This document shows positions 17,277-26,280 of a DNA stretch of 64,000 bases, piece by piece. Both the position numbers and the translations under genes were made by a program. The stretch comes from Microbacterium maritypicum MF109. Lineage in GTDB: Bacteria; Actinomycetota; Actinomycetes; Actinomycetales; Microbacteriaceae. Each line of letters opens with the position of its first letter. Positions within the stretch are counted from its first letter, which is position 1. The DNA lies in NCBI RefSeq assembly GCF_000455825.1, contig NZ_ATAO01000188.1, positions 1 through 64,000 of the forward strand, in the 5' to 3' direction. The notes beneath the pieces are model-generated. The model did not search any database, was not told the DNA's origin, and saw nothing but the letters and a program-made list of their open reading frames with translations.

Positions 17277-17315
17277 ACCCACCTGCACCATCCCGAACAC
17301 TGCTGGAGGCTTCTG

Positions 17316-18911
17316 ATGCGTTCTCGTACCCCGCTGATCGCGCTGCTCGGCGCTGCGGCGCTCGCCCTGACATCCTGCGCCGCAGGCGCCCCACAGAGCG
17401 GAGGCGACGGCGCCGACGGCGTGCTCGCCGACGGCAAGACCTTCACCTCGGTGATCTCCACCGATCCGGGCAGTCTCGATCCGTTCGTCACCGTGATGTC
17501 GGTGGCGCGATCCATCGACCGTTTCCTCTACGCACGGCTCGTGGAAGTGCTGGAGGACGGCAGCATCGCCTCAGGCCTCGCCGACTCCTGGGAGGCGGAC
17601 ACGATCACGGCGACCTTCACGCTGCGCGACGGCATCACCTGTGAAGACGGCACCCCGCTGACGGCGACCGATGTGGCGGCGAACATCACCCACATCGGCG
17701 ACCCCGCCAACGGCTCTCCTCTGGTCGGGCTGCAGGTGCAGCCGGGCACCAGTGCCGTGGGTGACGACGCCACCGGCACCGTGACGGTCACCAGCGGACG
17801 ACCGGACTCGTTCCTGATCGAGAACATCGGGAGCATCTCCATCGTCTGCGGCTCGGTGATCGACGACCCGGATGCGCTCGCGAAGGGCGCCGGCGCGACC
17901 GGGATGTTCACCATGACCGAGGTCGTGCCGAACAGCCAGTACACGCTGACCCGCCGCGACGACTTCACCTGGGGACCCGACGACTGGGACCCGAAGCAGA
18001 AGGGTCTCCCCGACGCGGTGGTGTTCCGGGTGGTCCCGAACGAGACGACCGCCACCAACCTGCTGCTCTCCGGTGAGGTCAACGCCGCTCTCGTGATCGG
18101 CCCCGACAACCAGCGCCTGAAGGACGCGGGCCTGTTCCACACCGAGATCCCGACCCCGGCGGGGCAGTTCATCTTCAATCAGGCGGAGGGACGCCCCACG
18201 GCTGATCAGGCCGTGCGCGAAGCGCTGATCGAAGCCCTCGACCTCGACCAGATGCGCCAGGTGCTCGGCAGCGGCGCCGGCACCGTTCCGACGGGTCTCG
18301 TGACCGTGTCGCCGAACCCCTGCCGCGCCGACGTGCTCACGGGCTTCATGCCGGAGTTCGATGCGAAGGCCGCCGCCGCCGCCCTCGACAGCGCCGGGTG
18401 GAAGGCCGGCAGCGACGGGGTGCGCACCAAGGACGGCGAGACGCTGACGCTGCGCATGATCTACTCCTCGCAGCTCGGCGACGCCGGCAACGCGTCGGCG
18501 GAGCTCGCCCAGGCCGCGTGGAAGGATCTCGGAGTCGACATCACCGTCGCCGCCGTGGACTCCCCGACGCTGAGCGAGACCCTGTTCTCCACCGGCGACT
18601 GGGACATCTCGGCCGCACCGCTCACGGTCTCGCTGCCCAGCATGCTCGTGCCGTTCTACTCCGGTCCGACATCGCCCAACGGCACCAACTTCGCCTCCAT
18701 CGACAACCCGGAGTACACCGACGCCGTCACCGCGGCATCCGCCAAGGCCGGCAGCGAAGGATGCGACGACTGGGGCGCCGCGGAACAGGCCCTGTACGCG
18801 ACGACCAGCGTCGTGCCGTACGCGAACATCAACCGCTCGACCTTCGCGACCAAATCGACGTTCACCGAGGGCGACGGCATCGACCCCACGTCGATCCGCA
18901 TGTACGAGTAG
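17316..18911 (+). CDS. Peptide ABC transporter substrate-binding lipoprotein (SBP family 5)
   Basis: This 531-aa extracytoplasmic binding protein has a lipoprotein signal ending in LTSC (C21). The SBP_bac_5 (DppA/OppA) fold is indicated by TFTSVISTDPGSLDPF, ADSWEADTITATFTLRDGITCEDGTPLTATDV and the FNQAEGRPTADQAVREALIEALD segment. GGAGG precedes the ATG. Four further transporter genes follow in order, so this is the receptor of a complete Dpp/Opp-type importer. Neighbouring hydrolases suggest peptides or N-acylated amino acids as ligands. Actinobacterial SBP-5 proteins can also bind sugars or metals, so the ligand is an inference from context. Confidence 0.88.
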   Translation: MRSRTPLIALLGAAALALTSCAAGAPQSGGDGADGVLADGKTFTSVISTDPGSLDPFVTVMSVARSIDRFLYARLVEVLEDGSIASGLADSWEADTITATFTLRDGITCEDGTPLTATDVAANITHIGDPANGSPLVGLQVQPGTSAVGDDATGTVTVTSGRPDSFLIENIGSISIVCGSVIDDPDALAKGAGATGMFTMTEVVPNSQYTLTRRDDFTWGPDDWDPKQKGLPDAVVFRVVPNETTATNLLLSGEVNAALVIGPDNQRLKDAGLFHTEIPTPAGQFIFNQAEGRPTADQAVREALIEALDLDQMRQVLGSGAGTVPTGLVTVSPNPCRADVLTGFMPEFDAKAAAAALDSAGWKAGSDGVRTKDGETLTLRMIYSSQLGDAGNASAELAQAAWKDLGVDITVAAVDSPTLSETLFSTGDWDISAAPLTVSLPSMLVPFYSGPTSPNGTNFASIDNPEYTDAVTAASAKAGSEGCDDWGAAEQALYATTSVVPYANINRSTFATKSTFTEGDGIDPTSIRMYE

Positions 18912-18932
18912 ACCGAAGACCGGAGACAGCCG

Positions 18933-19931
18933 ATGGCCAGCACCACCGCCACGCAGGCGATACTGATCAGATCCGCACGGTCGGACAACCCGTGGGTGTC
19001 CTTCCTGGTCCGGCGCGGAGGGCAGTTCGTGCTCTCGGTGTGGGTGCTGGTCACGGCTGCCTTCCTCATGATCCACCTCGTGCCGGGCGACCCGGTGCGC
19101 GCTGCCCTCGGGCTGAACGCCCCGGCCGAGCTGGTCGAGGCCCGGCGCGCGGCGCTCGGCCTCGACCAGCCGCTCATCGTGCAGTATTTCCGCTACATCG
19201 GGGGCCTGTTCACGGGCGACATGGGCTCCTCGATGATCACCAGTCAGCCGGTCTCCGAGATCATCGCCACCCGGCTCCCCGCCACGCTGCAGCTCGCCGT
19301 GCTCGCTGTCGTGCTCGTGCTCCTGGTCTCGGTCCCCCTCGGGGTGACGATGGCCGTCGCCACCCGCGGCGGGCGGCGACGTGGCCTCGAACTCGCCTTC
19401 GCGACCGGATCGGTCATCCTGGCCGCGATTCCCGAGTTCCTGCTCGCCGTCGGTCTCGTCTACGTGTTCGCGGTGTCGCTGGGCTGGTTCCCGGTGGCGG
19501 GCAACACCGCGCCGTTCTCGCTCGTGCTGCCCGTGGTGGCGCTCGCGGTCGGACCGATCGCCGTGTTCTCCCGCATCATCCGGGTCGAGGTGCTCTCGGT
19601 GCTCGGTCAAGACTTCATCCGCACCGCACGGGCGAAACGTCTGGCCCCGCACCGCATCTACTCGCGCCACGCGCTGCCGAACGCCATGACCGCGACCCTC
19701 ACTCTCACCGGCCTGCTCCTGACCGGCATGGTCGCCGGCACCGTGCTGGTGGAGAACGTCTTCGCCTGGCCGGGCCTTGGCACCATGATCGTGCAGTCGA
19801 TCCTCAGCAAGGATTACTCCGTCGTGCAGGGCATCGTGCTCGTCTACGGGGTCGGGGTGCTCGTCGTGAACCTCGTGATCGACGTGATCCTCGCGCTCCT
19901 CGATCCTCGCTCCACCATCAAGGAGGCATGA
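18933..19931 (+). CDS. dppB: Peptide ABC transporter permease, DppB type
   Basis: This 332-aa BPD_transp_1 permease has about six membrane helices and an N-terminal cytoplasmic lead. The DppB-like FLMIHLVPGDPVRAALGLNAP and the RTARAKRLAPHRIYSRHALPNAMTA coupling (EAA) loop are present, as is the FAWPGLGTMIVQSILSKDY end motif. GGAGA stands 6 nt before the ATG. The TGA stop overlaps the start region of the permease-ATPase fusion gene (ATGATG), so translation is coupled. It forms a heterodimeric channel with the permease half of the next protein. Confidence 0.9.
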   Translation: MASTTATQAILIRSARSDNPWVSFLVRRGGQFVLSVWVLVTAAFLMIHLVPGDPVRAALGLNAPAELVEARRAALGLDQPLIVQYFRYIGGLFTGDMGSSMITSQPVSEIIATRLPATLQLAVLAVVLVLLVSVPLGVTMAVATRGGRRRGLELAFATGSVILAAIPEFLLAVGLVYVFAVSLGWFPVAGNTAPFSLVLPVVALAVGPIAVFSRIIRVEVLSVLGQDFIRTARAKRLAPHRIYSRHALPNAMTATLTLTGLLLTGMVAGTVLVENVFAWPGLGTMIVQSILSKDYSVVQGIVLVYGVGVLVVNLVIDVILALLDPRSTIKEA

Positions 19932-21889
19932 TGTCGGCACGCACCGCCTGGTCGGGCATCGTCCGTTCACCCCTCGGGATCACGGCTCTCAGCCTGATGC
20001 TCCTCGTCACCCTCGGCGCGATCTTCGCCCCGATCATCTGGGGTGCGCAGGCCGAGCAGGTGAATCCGGCCGCCATCACCCAGGGCCCCAGCGCCGAGCA
20101 CCTGCTGGGCACCGACACCCTCGGACGCGACGTGCTCGCCCGTGTCCTGGTCGCGACCCGGCTCTCCGTGGTGCTCGCGGTGATCGCCGTGATCATCGGG
20201 GTGGTCGCCGGCACCCTCCTCGGCACGGCGCCGTCGGTGCTCCCCCGGTGGCTCGGACGCCCGATCGTCGGGTTCGTCAACATCGCGGTCGCCTTTCCCG
20301 GCCTCCTGCTCGCCCTGTTCTTCGCGGTCATCTTCGGCGTCGGCTCCACGGGCGCCGTGCTTGCGATCGGATTCGCGATGGCTCCGCAGTTCGCCCGACT
20401 CACGCAGACCCTGTCGGCCGCGATCGCGGGCCGCGACTTCATCTCCGCCGCCCAGGTCGCCGGCGTCTCGCGCTTCCGCATCCTGATCCGCCACGTCCTG
20501 CCGAACATCGGCGAACCGCTCATCGTGAACGCGACAGTGGCGGCCGGCTCGGCGCTGCTCGCCTTCGCCGGGCTGTCGTTCCTCGGCCTCGGCGTGCAGG
20601 TGCCCGAATACGACTGGGGCCGGCTGCTCGGCGAGGGCCTGAACCGCATCTACCTGAACCCGGCGGCCGCCCTCGGCCCCGCCGTGGCGGTCGTCATCGC
20701 GGGACTCGCGTTCAATCTCCTGGGCGAGACCGCGGCCGCAGCCCTCGGCGGACGATCCGCCAGGCGCCGGCACCGTCTCCCCGCCGTCGCGCTCCCCGGC
20801 GCGAGCACGCCCGGCGCCGCCCAGCCCGCGCAGGTCGACGGTGAAGAAGTGGTGCTCCTCGTCGACGACCTGCGCGTCTCCTTCCCGACGCCGGCCGGCT
20901 GGGTCACCCCGGTGCGCGGCGTCTCGTTCACGATCTCGCGCGGTGAGGCGATCGGTGTCGTCGGCGAATCCGGCTCGGGCAAGAGCCTCACCGCGCTCGC
21001 GGCCGCCCGCCTCATCGAACGCCCGGGTCATGTCGCCGCCGCCCGCCTCGACTTCTGCGGCACGCCGTTGATGACCACATCGGACCGCGCGGTGCGGAGC
21101 CTGCTCGGCACCTCGCTCTCGATGGTGTTCCAGGACCCGATGACCTCGTTCAATCCGACCAGGCGCATCGGATCGCAGCTCGCCGAAGCCGCCTCCGAGC
21201 ACCAGGACATCACCCGGAAGCAGGCCATGGATCGGGCGATCGAACGCCTGCAGTCGGTCCGGGTGCCCGCGGCCACCCGACGCGCCCACCAGTACCCCCA
21301 CGAGTTCTCCGGCGGCATGCGACAGCGCGCCATGATCGCCATGGGACTCATGAACCACCCGCGTCTGATCATCGCGGATGAGCCGACGACGGCGCTCGAC
21401 GTGACCGTGCAGCGGCAGGTGCTCCAGCTGTTGGCGGGCGTGCGCCGCGACACCGATGCGGCCATCCTGCTGATCAGCCACGACATCGCCGTGGTCGCCC
21501 AGACCTGCGACCGCGTGCTGGTCATGTACGCCGGCCGCATCGTCGAGGACCTGCCTGCGGCCACGCTGCACACCGACGCCCGGCACCCGTACACGCGAGC
21601 CCTGCTCGAGGTCGTTCCCGAGCTCGACGCCGACCGCAGCGAGCCGCTCAAGATGATCCCCGGCCGTCCCCCGGCTCCCGGGGCATTCCCGGTCGGCTGC
21701 GCGTTCGCCGCCCGCTGTCCTCTCGCGACCGATCTCTGCCGCGAGAGCGATCCCGAGCTGGTGGCGGATGCCGATGGACACCGCGTCGCGTGCTGGCACC
21801 CGGTGGACGGCGAGGCCCCGGTCCCGGTGGCGATCGCCACGGTCGCCGACGAGACGACCGCAGAAGAGGAAGAGACGGTCCTGCGATGA
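19931..21889 (+). CDS. Fused DppC-type permease and DppD-type ATPase
   Basis: One 652-aa reading frame joins a DppC-like permease (about residues 1-285; TDTLGRDVLARVLVATRLS, the coupling segment GRDFISAAQVAGVSRFRILIRHVLPN, AFAGLSFLGLGVQ) to a complete ATPase (about 300-652). The ATPase has Walker A GESGSGKS, signature FSGGMRQR, Walker B LIIADEPTTALD and the oligopeptide-type C-terminal Cys cluster (GCAFAARCPLATDLC). An Ala/Pro/Gly-rich linker connects them. AGGAGG lies 4 nt before ATG 19931; an ATG one codon earlier (19928) is too close to it. Such fusions recur in Actinobacteria. Here it fixes a 1:1 permease-ATPase pairing on one side of the complex. The stop overlaps the next gene (ATGA). 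Confidence 0.88.
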   Translation: MSARTAWSGIVRSPLGITALSLMLLVTLGAIFAPIIWGAQAEQVNPAAITQGPSAEHLLGTDTLGRDVLARVLVATRLSVVLAVIAVIIGVVAGTLLGTAPSVLPRWLGRPIVGFVNIAVAFPGLLLALFFAVIFGVGSTGAVLAIGFAMAPQFARLTQTLSAAIAGRDFISAAQVAGVSRFRILIRHVLPNIGEPLIVNATVAAGSALLAFAGLSFLGLGVQVPEYDWGRLLGEGLNRIYLNPAAALGPAVAVVIAGLAFNLLGETAAAALGGRSARRRHRLPAVALPGASTPGAAQPAQVDGEEVVLLVDDLRVSFPTPAGWVTPVRGVSFTISRGEAIGVVGESGSGKSLTALAAARLIERPGHVAAARLDFCGTPLMTTSDRAVRSLLGTSLSMVFQDPMTSFNPTRRIGSQLAEAASEHQDITRKQAMDRAIERLQSVRVPAATRRAHQYPHEFSGGMRQRAMIAMGLMNHPRLIIADEPTTALDVTVQRQVLQLLAGVRRDTDAAILLISHDIAVVAQTCDRVLVMYAGRIVEDLPAATLHTDARHPYTRALLEVVPELDADRSEPLKMIPGRPPAPGAFPVGCAFAARCPLATDLCRESDPELVADADGHRVACWHPVDGEAPVPVAIATVADETTAEEEETVLR

Positions 21890-22929
21890 GCGAGCTGCGT
21901 TTCGATCAGGTCAGCGTGCGCTACGGCACGCATCGTTCCGGCCTCACCGCCGTCGACGACGTCTCGCTCGTGGTCCCATCCGGATCCGTCGTCGGACTCG
22001 TCGGCGAGTCGGGATCCGGAAAGTCGACCCTGGCCCGCGCGGCGATCGGGCTGGCCCCGATCAGCGAGGGGACCATCACGCTCGACGGCGTGGACGTGCG
22101 GACCTTCCGTCGTCGTCGCCCGATCCAGATGGTGTTCCAGGATCCGTTCTCCTCACTCGATCCGCGCATGACGATCGGCGAGTCGATCGCCGAGGCGCTG
22201 CCGCGTGACATCCGCGGTGCGAACGCCCGGCGCACCGAGGTCGCCCGTCTGCTCGACCTCGTGAGCCTCGACGCCGACCGCGCGCAGTCGCTCCCGGCCG
22301 CGCTCTCGGGCGGACAGCGTCAGCGCATCGCCCTGGCCAGGGCGCTCGCCGCCCGGCCCGAGGTCGTGATCGCCGACGAGATCACCTCAGCACTCGACGT
22401 GTCGGTGCAGGGCTCCGTGCTCAACCTCGTGCGGGAGCTGCGTGGCGAGCTCGACCTCACGATGCTGTTCATCTCGCACAATCTGTCTGTCGTGCGCTAC
22501 CTGAGCGACCACATCGCGGTGATGTACCTCGGGCGCATCGTCGAGTTCGGGCCCACCGAGCAGGTGCTCGCCGACCCGCAGCACCCGTACACGCGGGATC
22601 TGCTGCAGGCGGCGCCCACCCGGCACGGGAACCTGCTCGCGGTCGATCCGCTCGCACCGATCGATGTCGAGCCGGCCGATCCGCACGCGCCGCCCAGCGG
22701 ATGCCGCTTCCACCCGCGGTGTCCGATCGGCCCGGCCGCACGACCCGACCGTCAGATCTGCGTCATCGCGGAGCCTCCGCTGCCCGCGGGCACGGCGGGC
22801 GCTGCCTGTCATTTCGCGGGGACGCCTGCCGACGCCGCGCTCGGGACTGTGCCCACCTCCCAAAGCATCCCCCTGGTTTCGGCCGCGACCACAACACGGT
22901 CCCCGCTCTCAGCGGACACAGTGGACTGA
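21886..22929 (+). CDS. dppF: Peptide ABC transporter ATP-binding protein, DppF type
   Basis: This 347-aa ATPase has Walker A GESGSGKST, the Q-loop MVFQDPFSSLDPRMT, signature LSGGQRQRIALARAL, Walker B VVIADEITSALD and the oligopeptide-type C-terminal region with Cys residues (GCRFHPRCPIG). Walker B ends in ADEITSALD where most relatives have ADEPTSALD, so Pro is replaced by Ile; the catalytic Glu is kept. It pairs with the ATPase half of the preceding fusion. ATG 21886 overlaps the fusion's stop by 4 bp. It completes the importer. Confidence 0.9.
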   Translation: MSELRFDQVSVRYGTHRSGLTAVDDVSLVVPSGSVVGLVGESGSGKSTLARAAIGLAPISEGTITLDGVDVRTFRRRRPIQMVFQDPFSSLDPRMTIGESIAEALPRDIRGANARRTEVARLLDLVSLDADRAQSLPAALSGGQRQRIALARALAARPEVVIADEITSALDVSVQGSVLNLVRELRGELDLTMLFISHNLSVVRYLSDHIAVMYLGRIVEFGPTEQVLADPQHPYTRDLLQAAPTRHGNLLAVDPLAPIDVEPADPHAPPSGCRFHPRCPIGPAARPDRQICVIAEPPLPAGTAGAACHFAGTPADAALGTVPTSQSIPLVSAATTTRSPLSADTVD

Positions 22930-22947
22930 CCATCGATTGGAGCTCTC

Positions 22948-25900
22948 ATGAACCGCGTCACCGTCGACGACCTGCTCTCCGTCCGCACGCCCGAGCAGCC
23001 CGCGCTGTCTCCGGACGGCACCCGCATCGCCTTCGTGCTGCGGACCACCGACCGCGACGGCGACCGCGACGCACGGGCGCTGTGGCAGGTTCCGGCCGCG
23101 GGCGGAACCCCCTCCGCGCTGACCTACGCGACGGCGGACTCGACGCCGGTATGGAGCCCGGACGGCTCGCAGCTGGCGTTCCTGCGCGCGCAGGACGGCC
23201 CCGCGCAGCTCTGGCTCCTCCCGGCTGCCGGTGGCGAGGCGCGCAACCTCACGACTCTCCCTCTCGGCGCCGGCGCCCCCGCCTGGAGCCCCGACGGACA
23301 GCGCATCGCCTTCACGGCGCCGGTCGACGGCGCCGCGCTCCCCGGCGAGGGCGCGGAGACCATCCTCGCCCGGCGTTCGGCACCGACGGCCACCGACCGT
23401 CTCGGCTACAAGGCGGACGGCGCGGGGAACCTCGGCACCCTCGTGCAGCAGGTGCACGTGCTCGACGTCGACTCGGGCGCCGTCACGGTCCTCACCCGCG
23501 GATCCTCCCACGCCTCCGAGCCGTTCTGGTCGCCCGACGGCACGCGGATCGCCTACTCGTCGAGTGTCGAGGACGATGCGGACCTGACGATGCGGATCCC
23601 CGTGTTCGTGCGCTCCTCCACCGACCCGAACAGCGAGGCCGTGCAGATCAGTGCCGCCGACGTGCAGGCCACAGCGGTCGGCTGGACTCCGGACGGTCGC
23701 CACGTGCTGGCGGCCGGACGTCTCGACACCGAGGTCGGCAACGCGGATCTGCTGCTGTTCCCGGTCGACGGCGGAGAGCCGCAGAACATCACGGGAAGCC
23801 TCGACCGCAACGTGATGCCGGGTGGCCCCGGCTACCCCGGTGGGATGCCGCGGTTCACCGACGGCGGGGACATCGTGTTCTGCCTGCGTGACAACGGCTA
23901 CTCGCACGTGTACCGCGTGGCCCCCGACGGGTCGGGCGCTGTGACGCTCGTCGGCGGCACCGCGAACGTGTCCGGGCTGTCGGTCGCCGGAGCATCCGCG
24001 GCGATCGTGCTCGCCACACCGGAGTCGTTCGGCGACGTCGCACTCCTGGACCTCGCCGACGGGACGACGAGCGTGCTCACCGGATACGGCACCCCCGACT
24101 TCGACCTCGTCCGCGCCGAGGAGCGCCGCTTCACGATCTCGGACGGCACGGTCGTCACCGGATGGCTGCGTCGAGACCCCGACGCCGCAGGGCCTCTCCC
24201 GCTGCTGCTCGACATCCACGGCGGCCCGCACAACGCGTGGAACGGCGCGGCCGACGTCATCCACCCGTATCACCAGGTGCTCGCACGACGCGGCTGGGCC
24301 GTCCTCACCCTCAATCCGCGCGGCAGCGACGGCTACGGCGACGCCTTCTTCTCCGCAGTCTCCGGAGGGTGGGGCGTCAGCGACGCGAACGACTTCCTCC
24401 AGCCGATCGACCAACTCGTGGCCGAGGGCATCGCGGATCCGGCTCGCCTCGCCGTCACCGGCTACAGCTACGGCGGCTTCATGACCTGCTTCCTCACCTC
24501 GCGCGACGACCGCTTCGCCGCTGCCGTCGCCGGAGGTGTGGTCACCGACCTGTTCTCGATGGGAGGCACGTCCGACTTCGGCCACTACCTGTCGTCGAAG
24601 GAGAACGGCGGACTGCCCTGGCGCGACGAGGAGCGCATCTCGGCGCAGTCCCCGTTCACGCAGGTCGATCGGGTCACCACGCCCACCCTCATCCTGCACG
24701 GAGCGGCCGACGACCGCTGCCCCGTCGGTCAGGCGGAGCAGTGGTTCACCGCCCTGCGCGAACGCGGTGTCCCCACGCGTCTCGTGCTCTACCCCGGCGG
24801 TTCTCACCTGTTCGTCCTCTCCGGCGCACCCTCGCACCGGGCGGACTTCTCACAGCGCGTGATCGACTGGGTCGAGCAGTACGCCCCTGCCGCGGGGAAG
24901 CCCGTGCGCGCACGGCTCGACGCCCGGCACTGGCAGCAGCGGCTGAGCGCCCTGGCCGTAGCGCACAAGGTTCCTGGGGCGACCCTCGGCATCCTCCGCG
25001 TCGGCGAAGAGCCGGTATATGCGCATCACGGCATACTCAATGTGCGCACCGGCATCGAGACCACCGACGACTCCGTCTTCCAGATCGGCTCGATGACGAA
25101 GGTGTGGACCGCCTCCGTCGTGATGCGGCTCGTCGACGAGGGCAGGCTCGACCTCGATGCCCCGATCGTCGACTACCTGCCAGAGTTCTCCTCCTCGGAT
25201 CCCGAGATCACCGGTCGTGTCACGATGCGCCACCTGCTCAGCCACACCAGCGGGATCGACGGCGACGTCTTCACCGACACCGGGCGGGGTGACGACACGC
25301 TCGAGAAGTACGTCTCGCTCCTGGACGGGGTCGCCCAGAACCACCCGCTGGGGGCGACCATGTCGTACTGCAATTCGGGGTTCGTGCTCGCGGGCCGCGT
25401 GATCGAGAAGATCACCGGCACCAGCTGGGACCAGGCCATGCGCGACCTGCTCATCTCGCCGCTCGGCCTCTCCCATTCCTCCACGCTCCCGGAGGAGGCC
25501 ATCATGTTCCGGGCGGCCAGCGGCCACACCGAGACCGGCGACGACGGTCCCGTGCTCGCCCCCGCCTGGATGCTCCCGCGCGCGATGGGTCCGGCGGGAC
25601 TGGTGAACTCCACGACCGCCGACGTGCTCGCCTTCGCCCGCATGCACCTCACGGGGGGACTCGCCGCCGACGGCACGCGGGTGCTGTCTGAGGAGAGCGT
25701 GCGACGGATGCAGCAGCGGGAGGTCGACATGCCCGATCCGTACTCGCTCGGAGACGCCTGGGGCGTGGGGTGGATCCTGTTCGACTGGGACGGGCGCCGA
25801 CTCTACGGTCACGACGGGAACACCATCGGCCAAGCCGCGTTCCTGCGCATCCTGCCGGACGAGCAGCTCGCGGTGACGATGCTCACCAACGGCGGCAACA

Positions 25901-26280
25901 CGCATGACCTGTATGCCGAGCTGTTCGACGAGATCTTCTCCGAGCTCGCGGATGTGCACGTGCCGGCGGGCCTCACCCCTCCGGAGGAGCCGTTCGCCGA
26001 CGACTTCTCCGAGTTCGAGGGCATCTACGACCGCTCCGGGGTCCGCACCGAGATCTTCCGCGGTGACGAAGGTCTCCGCATGCGCACCACGCTCAACGGC
26101 CCCCTCGCCGCGCTGCTCCCCGACCCGGTGCAGGAGCACCCGCTGGTCCCGGTGCGTCACGGCGAGTTCGTGATGCGGCCGGAGGGCGAGCAGGGGTGGC
26201 ATGCCGTGGTCTTCTACTCCCTGCCCACCGGCGAGCACTACCTGCACCACGGCGTCCGCGCGGCGCCGAAGGTGTCGTGA
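22948..26280 (+). CDS. Two-enzyme fusion: S9 prolyl-oligopeptidase plus S12 beta-lactamase-fold hydrolase
   Basis: This 1,110-aa protein combines two serine hydrolases. Residues 1 to about 390 are a beta-propeller with WSPDG-type repeats (PVWSPDGSQLAF, PAWSPDGQRIAF, PFWSPDGTRIAY). Residues about 400-645 are the S9 alpha/beta-hydrolase domain, with triad S507 (GYSYGGF), D588 (HGAADD) and H620 (GGSH). After a short linker (about 645-660) comes an S12 domain with S715-M-T-K718, Y807-C-N809 and an HDGNTIGQ segment, then a C-terminal domain to 1110. Both active sites look intact. There is no signal peptide. GGAG precedes the ATG. The S12 half is a paralogue of the gene at 14935-16323. I infer sequential hydrolysis of imported peptides. 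A frame-joining sequencing artefact is unlikely because no break or change in composition is visible. Confidence 0.87.
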   Translation: MNRVTVDDLLSVRTPEQPALSPDGTRIAFVLRTTDRDGDRDARALWQVPAAGGTPSALTYATADSTPVWSPDGSQLAFLRAQDGPAQLWLLPAAGGEARNLTTLPLGAGAPAWSPDGQRIAFTAPVDGAALPGEGAETILARRSAPTATDRLGYKADGAGNLGTLVQQVHVLDVDSGAVTVLTRGSSHASEPFWSPDGTRIAYSSSVEDDADLTMRIPVFVRSSTDPNSEAVQISAADVQATAVGWTPDGRHVLAAGRLDTEVGNADLLLFPVDGGEPQNITGSLDRNVMPGGPGYPGGMPRFTDGGDIVFCLRDNGYSHVYRVAPDGSGAVTLVGGTANVSGLSVAGASAAIVLATPESFGDVALLDLADGTTSVLTGYGTPDFDLVRAEERRFTISDGTVVTGWLRRDPDAAGPLPLLLDIHGGPHNAWNGAADVIHPYHQVLARRGWAVLTLNPRGSDGYGDAFFSAVSGGWGVSDANDFLQPIDQLVAEGIADPARLAVTGYSYGGFMTCFLTSRDDRFAAAVAGGVVTDLFSMGGTSDFGHYLSSKENGGLPWRDEERISAQSPFTQVDRVTTPTLILHGAADDRCPVGQAEQWFTALRERGVPTRLVLYPGGSHLFVLSGAPSHRADFSQRVIDWVEQYAPAAGKPVRARLDARHWQQRLSALAVAHKVPGATLGILRVGEEPVYAHHGILNVRTGIETTDDSVFQIGSMTKVWTASVVMRLVDEGRLDLDAPIVDYLPEFSSSDPEITGRVTMRHLLSHTSGIDGDVFTDTGRGDDTLEKYVSLLDGVAQNHPLGATMSYCNSGFVLAGRVIEKITGTSWDQAMRDLLISPLGLSHSSTLPEEAIMFRAASGHTETGDDGPVLAPAWMLPRAMGPAGLVNSTTADVLAFARMHLTGGLAADGTRVLSEESVRRMQQREVDMPDPYSLGDAWGVGWILFDWDGRRLYGHDGNTIGQAAFLRILPDEQLAVTMLTNGGNTHDLYAELFDEIFSELADVHVPAGLTPPEEPFADDFSEFEGIYDRSGVRTEIFRGDEGLRMRTTLNGPLAALLPDPVQEHPLVPVRHGEFVMRPEGEQGWHAVVFYSLPTGEHYLHHGVRAAPKVS

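Noticed and set aside
18398-19930. N-terminal extension of the permease-ATPase fusion frame
   Set aside because: It lies over the end of the SBP gene and all of dppB. The DppC-type membrane start is at 19928/19931 behind a good SD.
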